Part shown: positions 56,454 through 64,000 of the stretch, one piece after another
Layout: each line of letters begins with the position of its first letter
Position numbering within the stretch: position 1 is the first letter of the stretch
Assembly: GCA_902555585.1 (NCBI GenBank)
Contig: CACDSY010000002.1
Span: 62,001-126,000, forward strand
Direction: 5' to 3'
Origin: an uncultured Pelagibacteraceae bacterium
Lineage (GTDB): Bacteria; Pseudomonadota; Alphaproteobacteria; Pelagibacterales; Pelagibacteraceae
Length of the DNA stretch: 64,000 nt
The notes under the pieces: generated by a model
What the model was told of the DNA's origin: nothing
Seen by the model: the letters and a program-made list of their open reading frames with translations, nothing else
Databases searched by the model: none
Made by a program: the position numbers and the translations under genes

Positions 56454-57259
56454 TAATTTGTTATAACTTCAATTTTTTCAATTGCGCTCTCTGGATTTAT
56501 ATTTAAATCTTTTGTCTTTAAATCAAATTCCACAATACCTGCCTTCATTTTTGATTTTGGATCTGTTATTAATACATCATTATAAGCCACTGCTTTATTT
56601 GTTTCCATATCTATATCAAAATTTATACAAGTAATTTCTTTATCTTGATAATTTATTATTACATTTTTATAAAATTTTGAATTTAAATTTGCAGAATTGT
56701 ATTGAGCAAAATCAGATACTATATAAATTGTGTCTCTTTTTTCTGAGGTAATTTTACCCTTAACATTAATTAGGTCTAAAATATCTGGATCATTTATATT
56801 TGATCTTGCTGAATTTGCCAAGAGATGAAACTTATTACCTTTTTGATCTACAGAAGTATATTCTATGTCTTTGACAAGGTCTTTTACTTTTGTTTCTTGA
56901 GCCTCACTTTTCAACTCAGATTTTTTTACTATAACTTCTTTAATTTGTTTGTTAGCTAAATTTGAATTACTTGATTTGCTGGAGCTTTCTATTTCACTTT
57001 TGTAAGTCTTTGTATCCAAAAACGATTTTTTTGAGGTTAAATTATCTTTATTTATTATTGAATTAAGTTCATCGTTCCTTCTCTCTAATTCCAATACTTT
57101 TTTTTCAAGTAATTTTAACTGCTCTTGATTATAAATTTCTAAAGAATTAATTTCTTCTACAATATTTTCATTTGATTGGAAATATTTATAATAAACTCCA
57201 AAAATGATCGATATAATTAATGTTAAGATTATAATCTGAATAAAACTCTTAAATGACAT
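56453..57259 (-). CDS. lptC: LptC-like LPS transport protein with extended coiled-coil region
   Basis: 268 residues: an N-terminal membrane anchor, a long charged coiled-coil and serine/lysine-rich linker (about 30-125), then an LptC/OstA beta-jellyroll-like domain (about 130-265) with FHLLANSARSN, VSDFAQYNS and VIINYQDKEITC repeats. LptC bridges LptB2FG to the periplasmic LptA. The linker makes it longer than the usual 190-200 residue LptC. The assignment rests on the domain pattern and its place between kdsD and lptB. Confidence 0.75.
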   Translation of the reverse strand: MSFKSFIQIIILTLIISIIFGVYYKYFQSNENIVEEINSLEIYNQEQLKLLEKKVLELERRNDELNSIINKDNLTSKKSFLDTKTYKSEIESSSKSSNSNLANKQIKEVIVKKSELKSEAQETKVKDLVKDIEYTSVDQKGNKFHLLANSARSNINDPDILDLINVKGKITSEKRDTIYIVSDFAQYNSANLNSKFYKNVIINYQDKEITCINFDIDMETNKAVAYNDVLITDPKSKMKAGIVEFDLKTKDLNINPESAIEKIEVITN

Positions 57260-58240
57260 CTAAGTTATATTAGCATTTAAAATATTGTGTATATGAATAA
57301 ATCCAACCGTTTTATTTTTTTTATTATTCTGATGTACACACAAACTTGTAATTTTCTTATTGTTCATGATTGAAAGAGCCTGTGCAGCAAGCATATCCTT
57401 GTCAACACTTATCGGTTTTTTTTTCATCACTTTCTTAAGTTTTAAATTTTCAAATGTAAGTTTTATGTTGCTAATTCTTTTTATATCCCCGTCGGTTAAG
57501 ATACCAGTAGTGTAATTAAGATTATTTCTAATAACTAGGGTACCAAGATTTTTTTTAGTTATAATTTTTAATGCATCCTTCATACTTACATTTTCATTTA
57601 TAAAAGGAATTCTTTTTCCTAATAACATTAAATCTTCAACTGTTTTGAGTTTAATTGATAAAGAGCCACTTGGGTGAAATTTTTTAAAATCTAATTTTCC
57701 AAATTTTTTGTACACCATACATGTAATTGCTATGGCATCTCCTAGAGCAATTTGCACTGTTGTGGATGATGTGGGTACAAAATTACCAGGCCCAGCCTCT
57801 TTGACAGATGGCAATAAAAATTTTAAATCAGCATTTTGATATAATAGCGAGTCTTTTTTGGATGTTACACCAATTAGTTTGATATTTTTGTTTCTAGATG
57901 AATACTGAATAATATTTTTTAATTCTTCGCTTTGTCCACTTAAACTTATGAGTATTAATATATCATTTGATGTAATTTGACCTAAATCTCCATGACTTGC
58001 ATTTGAGGCATCTAAAAAAAAAGATGGTGTCCCCGTTGAGGAAAGAGTTGCAGACCATTTTTTCCCAATTATTCCACTTTTACCAACACCTGAAATTATA
58101 ATTTTACCATTTTTACAATTGACTATTGTCTTAATAATTTGTTCAAATGATTTTCCAATATTTGCCTCAAGTTTTTTAAGTGAATTAGTCTCTATTTTAA
58201 CAACTTCTCTAGCAATTTTTATTATATTTTTCTTTTTCAT
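57260..58240 (-). CDS. kdsD: Arabinose-5-phosphate isomerase (Kdo synthesis)
   Basis: Converts ribulose 5-phosphate to arabinose 5-phosphate for Kdo of LPS. 326 residues from the ATG at 58240, chosen because it sits one base after the upstream stop; a longer frame would run into that gene. The SIS domain shows ISGVGKSGIIGKKW, ASHGDLG and ISLSGQSEEL, followed by two CBS domains with TGILTDGDIKR. It is in the same run as lptC and lptB. Confidence 0.93.
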   Translation of the reverse strand: MKKKNIIKIAREVVKIETNSLKKLEANIGKSFEQIIKTIVNCKNGKIIISGVGKSGIIGKKWSATLSSTGTPSFFLDASNASHGDLGQITSNDILILISLSGQSEELKNIIQYSSRNKNIKLIGVTSKKDSLLYQNADLKFLLPSVKEAGPGNFVPTSSTTVQIALGDAIAITCMVYKKFGKLDFKKFHPSGSLSIKLKTVEDLMLLGKRIPFINENVSMKDALKIITKKNLGTLVIRNNLNYTTGILTDGDIKRISNIKLTFENLKLKKVMKKKPISVDKDMLAAQALSIMNNKKITSLCVHQNNKKNKTVGFIHIHNILNANIT

Positions 58241-58241
58241 C

Positions 58242-58853
58242 TTAGTGAGACCAGATATCCTCTTTAAAAGAGGCAAAATCTAGATCAACTCTAGTATTAA
58301 TAAATTTGATTGTATTATTGTAGAGCTCTAATCTTTTTTCTCTTTCTAATATTTTTTTTAAAGATTCATATATTTTATGAAGATAAACCACATCCTGTGC
58401 ACAATATTTAATTTGTTTCTCAGATAATTCTCCACCGAAATCAGATGTTTGTAATTGTTTGCTAACATCTATTCCAACAAATTCTTTAATCAAATCTTTC
58501 AGTCCATGTTTGTCAGAATAACTCCTAGCAATTTTACTCATTATTTTTGTACAATTAACATTTCTAATATCTAATTCTAAATATTTTTTAATGAATAAAA
58601 GATCAGCCCTAGCAAAATGAAATAGTTTATTAATATTTTCATTTGCCAGTATATTTTTAAGATTTGGCGCATTATAGTTATCATTATTAAATTGAATTAT
58701 ATGAGCATCATTTTTACCTGAAGAAATTTGAAGCAAACATAGTCTATCCCTCTGAATATTTAGACCTGTGAACTCACAGTCTATTGCTATCTTGTCACTG
58801 AAAGTTATTTCATCTGGTAAATCCTGTTTATGTAATTTAATATCTAAATTCAT
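58242..58853 (-). CDS. rnd: RNase D-like 3'-5' exonuclease
   Basis: A 203-residue protein holding only the DEDDy exonuclease domain. Motif I is IDCEFTGL, motif II lies near FHFARADLLFI and motif III is YCAQDVVYLHKIY with the tyrosine. It lacks the HRDC domains of full-length RNase D, as do many alphaproteobacterial versions found near lptC genes. It probably trims the 3' ends of stable RNA. Confidence 0.88.
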   Translation of the reverse strand: MNLDIKLHKQDLPDEITFSDKIAIDCEFTGLNIQRDRLCLLQISSGKNDAHIIQFNNDNYNAPNLKNILANENINKLFHFARADLLFIKKYLELDIRNVNCTKIMSKIARSYSDKHGLKDLIKEFVGIDVSKQLQTSDFGGELSEKQIKYCAQDVVYLHKIYESLKKILEREKRLELYNNTIKFINTRVDLDFASFKEDIWSH

Positions 58854-58869
58854 TAATAGATATATATAT

Positions 58870-59835
58870 ATGAAAAATCAGGATTCAATTTTAATATTTG
58901 GTTCATCTGGTCAAATAGGAAAATCTCTTATAAGAAAATTTACAAAAAATAACTATAGAGTTACTGCAGTTACTAGGAGTATCCACCAAAAAGGATATCA
59001 AATTAAAACACAATCAAATTATGGATATTTAGAGCTAGAGGAGATTAAGTCCTTTTCAGAGGAAAATATATCCAGATTAATGAAGAACAATTCTGTATGC
59101 ATCAATTTGATTGGTATATTGTATGAAAAAAAAAAAAATTATTTTAATACGATACATTCAGATCTTCCATCTTTATTATCAAAAGTTGCTAAAAAAAACT
59201 CTTTTAATCAATTTATTCACTTATCAGCTTTGGGTATCGAGTCCGCGACCAATAGTAATTATGCTATGAGTAAATTAAGTGGAGAACAAAAAGTGAGACA
59301 AAATTTTCCGTCTTCAGTTATTTTAAAACCCTCTATTGTGTATTCTGTAGATGATAATTTTACTACTAGCTTTATGAAATTGTTAAGCATACTTCCTTTA
59401 ATGCCTCTATATTATTCTGGAAAAACTAAATTCACACCTATACATGTTTCTGATCTAACAAATATTATTTTTGAAGTAGTTAAAAAAAAAATTACAGGCA
59501 CAACTATAGAATGTGTAGGTCCAGAAGTCATTACTTTTAAAGAAATAATAACTAAAATTCTTAAATCAATTAATAAGAAAAGATTATTATTGCCATTACC
59601 ATTATCTTTAGCAAAACTCAGTGCCAGAATATTTCAATTAATGCCTAAACCATTATTAACAATGGACCAACTTAGGTTATTAAAATATGATAATATTGTG
59701 TCTAAAAAATACAAAACAAATTTTGACTTTAAAATAGAGGCAAATAAAAAATTTGATGATGAAATAAATCGTTATAGCTTTAATTGGATGAGTGGAGGAC
59801 AATTCGCAAAAAAAAGAATTAGGAAAACAAATTAA
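58870..59835 (+). CDS. NDUFA9-like NAD(P)-binding protein (complex I accessory/assembly type)
   Basis: About 321 residues from the ATG at 58870; earlier in-frame starts would overlap the divergent RNase D gene. It is an atypical extended short-chain dehydrogenase: the nucleotide loop is GSSGQIGKSL, followed by NLIGILYE, HLSALGIE, the YAMSKLSGE region and KPSIVYS. This pattern matches the alphaproteobacterial complex I NDUFA9 subunit family, which mitochondria share. It may support NADH dehydrogenase assembly or quinone chemistry. No nuo genes are nearby. Confidence 0.82.
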   Translation: MKNQDSILIFGSSGQIGKSLIRKFTKNNYRVTAVTRSIHQKGYQIKTQSNYGYLELEEIKSFSEENISRLMKNNSVCINLIGILYEKKKNYFNTIHSDLPSLLSKVAKKNSFNQFIHLSALGIESATNSNYAMSKLSGEQKVRQNFPSSVILKPSIVYSVDDNFTTSFMKLLSILPLMPLYYSGKTKFTPIHVSDLTNIIFEVVKKKITGTTIECVGPEVITFKEIITKILKSINKKRLLLPLPLSLAKLSARIFQLMPKPLLTMDQLRLLKYDNIVSKKYKTNFDFKIEANKKFDDEINRYSFNWMSGGQFAKKRIRKTN

Positions 59836-60089
59836 TGTTAACAAATATAATATATTTTGCAGTCTTTATAATTCTTGTATTTGTTTTATCTATTGCTGTA
59901 AAAGCAATAACTAGAGGAGTCGAGGCGAAACAAATAATTAAAGATGAAAAAAGTTTTGATTTAGACTCAGAAAAAAATATACAAAATTCGGAAGTAGTAA
60001 ACCAAATAAAAGAGTTAAAAACTTTACATGAAAGAGGAATTCTTAATGATGATGAATTTAGAAAGGCAAAAGAAAAAATTCTTAAGTAG
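59835..60089 (+). CDS. SHOCT-domain small membrane protein
   Basis: 84 residues with one N-terminal membrane helix (IIYFAVFIILVFVLSIAV) and a C-terminal SHOCT motif (IKELKTLHERGILNDDEFRKAKEKIL). The SHOCT module is a short helical pair found at the ends of many unrelated proteins, probably for oligomerisation. It shares one base with the preceding NDUFA9-like gene and faces gcrA. Function unknown. Confidence 0.78.
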   Translation: MLTNIIYFAVFIILVFVLSIAVKAITRGVEAKQIIKDEKSFDLDSEKNIQNSEVVNQIKELKTLHERGILNDDEFRKAKEKILK

Positions 60090-60090
60090 A

Positions 60091-60588
60091 TTAAGCTGAT
60101 TTTACTTTTTTTTCTATAAATTTTGGAATTTCGTCTTCCTTATCTACAATCTCGTCTTTTTTGCCTTTTGGCTGGAAAACTATCATTAGATGCAAAGGGC
60201 AGTAAGAAAACTTCTCAATAGTTTTTCTTCCACAAAATGATGACTCTTTTTCATCAGGGTGTCCTTCCATGTACTTACAAGTATTTTCATTTAACTCCTC
60301 TAAACTAAGATTCTTTGCTGGTTCAAAGTTTTTATCAAGAAGTAATGATTTAAATCTCTGTTTTCTACTGCTCTTTTTTAAACTACTATCACTATCTGTT
60401 AATTTTCCAATATTATTGTGGTTTATGGAGGATCGAGTTTTAATTTTTGCTGATAAATTTAATCTATGTGCTTTTCCAATAACAGCGTTTCTACTAACAC
60501 CCCCGATTATTTCAGCAATTTGACTTGCAGTTTGACCTTTCCCCCAAAGATCCTTAAGTTTATTTACTTTTTCCTCTGTCCAACTCAT
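60091..60588 (-). CDS. gcrA: GcrA-family cell-cycle transcription regulator
   Basis: 165 residues. The N-terminus SWTEEKVNKLKDLWGKGQTASQIA followed by GGVSRNAVIGKAHRL is the signature GcrA DNA-binding helix-turn-helix region. In Caulobacter GcrA binds sigma70 holoenzyme and methylated GANTC sites. The C-terminal cysteine/histidine cluster (NTCKYMEG, SSFCGRK, YCPLHLMIV) is the sigma-contact domain and is intact. The partner genes ctrA, dnaA and ccrM are not in this window. Confidence 0.93.
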   Translation of the reverse strand: MSWTEEKVNKLKDLWGKGQTASQIAEIIGGVSRNAVIGKAHRLNLSAKIKTRSSINHNNIGKLTDSDSSLKKSSRKQRFKSLLLDKNFEPAKNLSLEELNENTCKYMEGHPDEKESSFCGRKTIEKFSYCPLHLMIVFQPKGKKDEIVDKEDEIPKFIEKKVKSA

Positions 60589-60715
60589 AATACTATATTT
60601 AGTATAATTAAAATTATTTACAACATCATCTAGAAATCACAATTAATACTCTATAACAAGCCTTTTTTTATGTTTTTTAACAATTATTAAAAAAAAAGTT
60701 TATTAATAATTACTT

Positions 60716-61528
60716 ATGGTTGAATTACAGAAAAAATATCAAATTGGTGCAAGAAGATTTGGAATTATTAATTGGGTGGGAACTTATTCTTTATTTAAAA
60801 AAGAAGTTCTAAGATTTTTAACAGTTTCAGGACAAACTCTATTTGGACCAATACTAACTAGTATTTTATTTTTAACAGTTATTTCTTTAGCGATAGGAGA
60901 TGAAAGAGCTGATGTTTTAGGAGTTCCTTACATTAAATTTTTAGCTAGTGGTTTAATAATGATGCAAGTAATTCAACAAAGTTTTGCACATTCAAGCTCT
61001 TCTTTAATGATGGGAAAAATGATGGGTACAATTACGGATGTTGTCCACAGTCCTTTATCTGCATCAGAGGTAGTATTTGCAATAACTTTTGCATCAGCTG
61101 CAAGAGGTTTGCTCATTGCTTCAGTTTCAACTTTAATATTCGTACTTTTTATTGATTTATCCATACAAAATTTTCTTTTGTGGTTTATTTACTTATTTTT
61201 AGGTGGTGTGGTTTTGGGATCACTTGGGATTATTATTGGTTTATATGCAGACAAATTCGATCAAATGAGTACTGTTACAAACTTTATAATTGTACCTTTA
61301 AGTTTTTTAAGTGGAACTTTTTATAGTATTGATAGGTTACCTAATTTTTTAAAAATTCTGAGCAATTACAATCCATTTTTTCATATGATCGATGGTTTCA
61401 GATATTCATTTATCGGTCAATTAGATGGGTCAGTTACAATTGGTGTTGCATTGCTTACATTTTTAAGTTTAGTCATTACTTATTTCGCATACTTTCTAGT
61501 ACACAAAGGTTATAAAATTAAATCATAA
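60716..61528 (+). CDS. ABC-2 type transporter permease
   Basis: A 270-residue polytopic protein with about six membrane helices and the ABC-2 permease patterns FGPILTSILFLTVI, SPLSASEVVFA and NPFFHMIDGFRYSFIG, resembling YadH-like permeases. The ATPase that should pair with it is not adjacent. The substrate is unknown. It lies 8 bases before argD on the same strand; the 127 bases upstream contain only A+T-rich sequence. Confidence 0.87.
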   Translation: MVELQKKYQIGARRFGIINWVGTYSLFKKEVLRFLTVSGQTLFGPILTSILFLTVISLAIGDERADVLGVPYIKFLASGLIMMQVIQQSFAHSSSSLMMGKMMGTITDVVHSPLSASEVVFAITFASAARGLLIASVSTLIFVLFIDLSIQNFLLWFIYLFLGGVVLGSLGIIIGLYADKFDQMSTVTNFIIVPLSFLSGTFYSIDRLPNFLKILSNYNPFFHMIDGFRYSFIGQLDGSVTIGVALLTFLSLVITYFAYFLVHKGYKIKS

Positions 61529-61535
61529 TATACTC

Positions 61536-62705
61536 ATGAGTTCTCTAGCTAAAAACTATAAAAGAAGAAACTTATCTTTCAACAAAGGCAAAGGTTCTTT
61601 CTTGTATTCAAAGAGTGGTGTCAAATTTTTAGATTTTGTTCAAGGAATCGCTGTTAACTCTTTAGGTCATGCAAACCTAAATTTAGTAAAAGCGATAAAT
61701 AAACAATCAAAAAAACTTTGGCACGTTTCAAACTCTTTCATAATTCCAGAAGGAGAGGAACTAGCTAAAAAATTAACAAAGAGAACTTTTGCAGATGCTG
61801 TTATTTTTCAAAATAGTGGAGCAGAGGCTACAGAGGCTGCAATAAAAGTTGCTAGAAGATATTTTTATTCAATAGGTCAAACAAAAAAAAATAGAATTTT
61901 ATGCATTAAAAATTCTTTTCATGGAAGAACTATTGCAGCAATTAATGCCAGTGGATCAAAAAAAATGATTGAAGGATTTGGACCCAAAGTTGCTGGATTT
62001 GATCATTTTAAATTTGGTAATCACAAGGAACTAAAAAGAAAGATTTCAAAAAAAACTGCCGCAATAATGATAGAACCAATTATGGGCGAAGGCGGAATAA
62101 AAGTAATACCTCATTGGTGTTTAAAAGAATTGAGACAGATTTGTAATAAAAAAAAAATTCTTCTAATTTTAGATGAAGTTCAGTGTGGAATCGGCAGATC
62201 CGGTAAGTTTTTTTCTTATGAGTATGCAAATATAAAGCCAGATATAGTTCCAATAGCTAAAGGAATTGGAGGCGGTTTTCCAATAGGTGCAGTGTTAATG
62301 ACAAAAAAAGTTTCTAAGGCCATGGTTCCAGGTACGCATGGATCTACTTTTGGTGGCAACCCTTTAGCAATGTCTGTTGGTAATGCAGTAATGGACGAAA
62401 TTTTTAAAAAAGGCTTTCTTTCGAAAGTTAAAAATAATTCAAAATATTTCATTTCGGAATTAAATAAAATTAAAAATAAATTTCCAAACATTATAAAAGA
62501 AATAAGAGGAATAGGATTAATTTTGGGAATACAATTACATCACGACCAGACAAAATTTATACAAAGTTTAATGAAAAATAAACTTTTAACAATTAGAGCA
62601 GCAGAAAATGTTATAAGAATTTTACCTCCATTAAATGTTAATAAAAAAGAAATAAATATAGCTTTAAAAATAATCAACAAAGTTTGCGAAGAGTATAAAA
62701 AATAA
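61536..62705 (+). CDS. argD: Acetylornithine aminotransferase
   Basis: A PLP enzyme of arginine (and possibly DAP) synthesis, 389 residues. Features: GIAVNSLGHAN, NSGAEATEAAIKVAR, SFHGRTIAA, LILDEVQCGIGRSGKFF with the PLP-binding aspartate, and the Schiff-base lysine in PIAKGIGGGFPIG. It shares one base with argF, the common argD-argF pair. Confidence 0.94.
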   Translation: MSSLAKNYKRRNLSFNKGKGSFLYSKSGVKFLDFVQGIAVNSLGHANLNLVKAINKQSKKLWHVSNSFIIPEGEELAKKLTKRTFADAVIFQNSGAEATEAAIKVARRYFYSIGQTKKNRILCIKNSFHGRTIAAINASGSKKMIEGFGPKVAGFDHFKFGNHKELKRKISKKTAAIMIEPIMGEGGIKVIPHWCLKELRQICNKKKILLILDEVQCGIGRSGKFFSYEYANIKPDIVPIAKGIGGGFPIGAVLMTKKVSKAMVPGTHGSTFGGNPLAMSVGNAVMDEIFKKGFLSKVKNNSKYFISELNKIKNKFPNIIKEIRGIGLILGIQLHHDQTKFIQSLMKNKLLTIRAAENVIRILPPLNVNKKEINIALKIINKVCEEYKK

Positions 62706-63637
62706 TGAAAAACTTTCTTCATATAAGAGATATTCCCTTAAGAGATTTAAAAAAAATTATTTCTGACGCTAAAAAAAGAAAATATAAAAGAAAAAGATTA
62801 AATACTCTTGATCCAGATAAAGACTCACCTTTAAAAGGAAAAATTCTTTTACAGATGTTTGAAAAATCTAGCTTAAGAACAAGATTAAGTTTTTATTTAG
62901 CTATAAAACAACTAGGCGGAGGCTCTTTAACTTTAAGACCTGAGGAATTACATTTAAAAACTGGTGGAGAAAGTATAGCAGATACATCTAAAATTTTGTC
63001 AACTTTTGGTAACGCTTTCATGTTAAGAACAGACTCTGACAAAAAATTAGATGAGTTTAAAAAACATTCAAATATACCAATAATAAATGGATTAAGTCCA
63101 TCTTCACATCCCACCCAAGTTTTGTCGGATATTTTTACTATTCAAGAAATTAAAAAGAAAAATATTTCAAAATTAAAACTATGTTGGATTGGAGATGCTA
63201 ATAACAATATGATGAATAGCTTAATAGAAGCTTGTATAAAATTTTCTGTTTCCTTAAATATTGCATGCCCTAAAAGCTATCAGCCAAATAAAATGATTAT
63301 TTCTTTGATAAAAAAACAAAAAGGAAAAATAAAAATTTTTAATAGAAAAGAAATAGCTATTAAAAATTCTGATGTTGTGATGACGGACAAAATCATTTCT
63401 TTAAACGATAAAGTAAATAAGAAAAAGAAACTTAAATTATTTAGAAACTTTAAATTAGATACAAAAACTTTGAGTTTAGCCAAGAAAGATGCAATATTTC
63501 TTCATTGTCTGCCAAGAGGAAGTGAAGTTACAGAAGAAGTGTTTCTTAGTAAACAATCTAAAGTATGGCAACAAGCGCTTAACAGAGTTTATGTTCAAAA
63601 GAGTATTTTATTATATTGTTTTGGTAAACTAGGGTAG
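62705..63637 (+). CDS. argF: Ornithine carbamoyltransferase, with unusual substrate loops
   Basis: Makes citrulline from ornithine and carbamoyl phosphate. The 310 residues align throughout with ArgF: FEKSSLRTR, SHPTQVLSD (135-138 HPTQ) and HCLPRGSEV (267-275). Two conserved motifs differ from the usual OTCase: STRTR reads SLRTR (56-60) and the ornithine-contact DxxxSMG reads DKIISLN (228-234). Position after argD supports ArgF; an acylated ornithine as substrate, as in AOTCase or SOTCase relatives, is conceivable. It overlaps the convergent cytochrome gene by 9 bases. Confidence 0.85.
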   Translation: MKNFLHIRDIPLRDLKKIISDAKKRKYKRKRLNTLDPDKDSPLKGKILLQMFEKSSLRTRLSFYLAIKQLGGGSLTLRPEELHLKTGGESIADTSKILSTFGNAFMLRTDSDKKLDEFKKHSNIPIINGLSPSSHPTQVLSDIFTIQEIKKKNISKLKLCWIGDANNNMMNSLIEACIKFSVSLNIACPKSYQPNKMIISLIKKQKGKIKIFNRKEIAIKNSDVVMTDKIISLNDKVNKKKKLKLFRNFKLDTKTLSLAKKDAIFLHCLPRGSEVTEEVFLSKQSKVWQQALNRVYVQKSILLYCFGKLG

Positions 63638-64000
63638 TTGTAAAGGACTATCAGCATTAGCATTCATATAAAGAATTACAGAAGCTCTATCTTTTTCTTT
63701 TTTTAATCCTGCGAATGCCATTTTGGTACCCTTTATATATGAAGCAGGTTTTATTAAAAAACTATTCATCTCCCTGAATGTCCAATCTTTTCCAAATGCT
63801 ATCAAGGCTTTTGAATATTTGTAATCTTCCAGAGCACCCATATTTCTACCTAGTACATTATAAAGTGCTGGACCAATATTATTTCTTCCACCTTTTTTAA
63901 TAGAATGACATGCGCTACATTTCTTAAAAACTTTCTTTCCATGATCAACACTTCCCATGGCTAATAGAGCGGAAATATCAACTGCTTCTACTGCTGTGGA
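63629..64000 (-). CDS. Class I cytochrome c, 5' end outside the window
   Basis: About 123 codons visible, open to the window's right edge, so the N-terminus (probably a signal or membrane anchor as in cytochrome cy/CycM) is missing. The haem motif is CSACH in FKKCSACHSI, and the axial methionine lies in GTKMAFAGLKK near the C-terminus. The preceding IGPALYNVLGR also fits. It probably carries electrons between the bc1 complex and the terminal oxidase. An internal ATG at 63956-63958 is not the start. Confidence 0.93.
   Translation of the reverse strand, partial: STAVEAVDISALLAMGSVDHGKKVFKKCSACHSIKKGGRNNIGPALYNVLGRNMGALEDYKYSKALIAFGKDWTFREMNSFLIKPASYIKGTKMAFAGLKKEKDRASVILYMNANADSPLQLP

Noticed and set aside
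58768-58869. Longer N-terminus for the NDUFA9-like protein
   Set aside because: These codons overlap the start of the divergent RNase D gene and encode nothing family-like; the Rossmann motif begins just after the ATG at 58870.
58858-58872. TA dinucleotide run (also near 33682-33692) as a microsatellite
   Set aside because: Only five to six units; expected by chance in sequence this A+T-rich.

Overview
The window reads as a piece of a streamlined, strongly A+T-rich alphaproteobacterial chromosome, most likely from the SAR11 (Pelagibacterales) group. This is inferred from several things together: alphaproteobacterial marker genes (a GcrA-type cell-cycle regulator, a RegB-type redox sensor kinase, an NDUFA9-like protein, a DUF2948 protein between murA and hisD), alphaproteobacterial gene orders (dnaJ-like/cobS/cobT beside bolA; aroA-cmk-rpsA-ihfB; trpF-trpB-trpA-accD-folC; argD-argF near gcrA), a tRNA-His with A73 next to a histidyl-tRNA synthetase of the alphaproteobacterial type, very short or overlapping gene junctions, and the absence of insertion sequences, prophage or CRISPR. 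The species assignment is an inference; no rRNA gene is present.

Layout. 1-4.2 kb: 3' part of glutamate synthase gltB, an alpha/beta hydrolase and a family-4 glycosyltransferase. 4.2-12.6 kb: a translation operon (thrS, infC, rpmI, rplT, pheS, pheT, lepA). 12.6-17 kb: a small glycosyltransferase-like gene, tRNA-Ser(GGA), gyrB and a regB-like kinase. 17-22.2 kb (mostly minus): cobT, cobS and a DnaJ-domain gene, then bolA (plus), then aroB and aroK. 22.2-26.3 kb: two unrecognised envelope proteins, def, fmt, truA. 26.3-33.6 kb (minus): a SET-domain protein beside a histone-deacetylase-family protein, dapE, dapD, a HAD hydrolase, argB, and the yidC-yidD-rnpA-rpmH cluster (rpmH, 45 codons, lies at 33504-33641). 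33.7-42.4 kb (plus): a TVP38/DedA-like membrane protein, tRNA-Thr(GGT) on the minus strand, two tiny lysine-rich proteins, dcd, murA, a DUF2948 gene, hisD, infA, tRNA-Phe(GAA), a cold-shock gene, tRNA-His(GTG), hisS, hisZ, hisG. 42.4-46.2 kb: three DNA-processing genes in a row (rmuC, an MGME1-like PD-(D/E)XK nuclease, exonuclease I) and trxA. 46.2-58.9 kb (minus): folC, accD, trpA, trpB, trpF, pyrF, ihfB, rpsA, a decayed cmk, aroA, lptB, lptC, kdsD and an RNase D-like gene. 58.9-64 kb: the NDUFA9-like protein, a SHOCT protein, gcrA, an ABC-2 permease, argD, argF and a cytochrome c running off the right edge.

The genes supply translation and amino-acid biosynthesis (Glu, Arg, His, Trp, shikimate, DAP/Lys), LPS export, peptidoglycan precursors and protein insertion.

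The most unusual part is 46.2-54.4 kb. The syntenic cytidylate kinase gene (53704-54363) is a pseudogene with three in-frame stops, two frameshifts and a destroyed P-loop. In the same stretch TrpF, TrpB, TrpA, AccD and FolC keep their fold, length and gene order but carry substitutions at residues that are nearly invariant in their families (for example TrpB Glu109 to Asp, TrpA PFSDP to PHNTP, FolC GTNGKGS to GTNAKAS, the AccD zinc finger CxxC to CC). This may be clade-wide divergence, relaxed selection or changed chemistry; the sequence alone cannot decide which.
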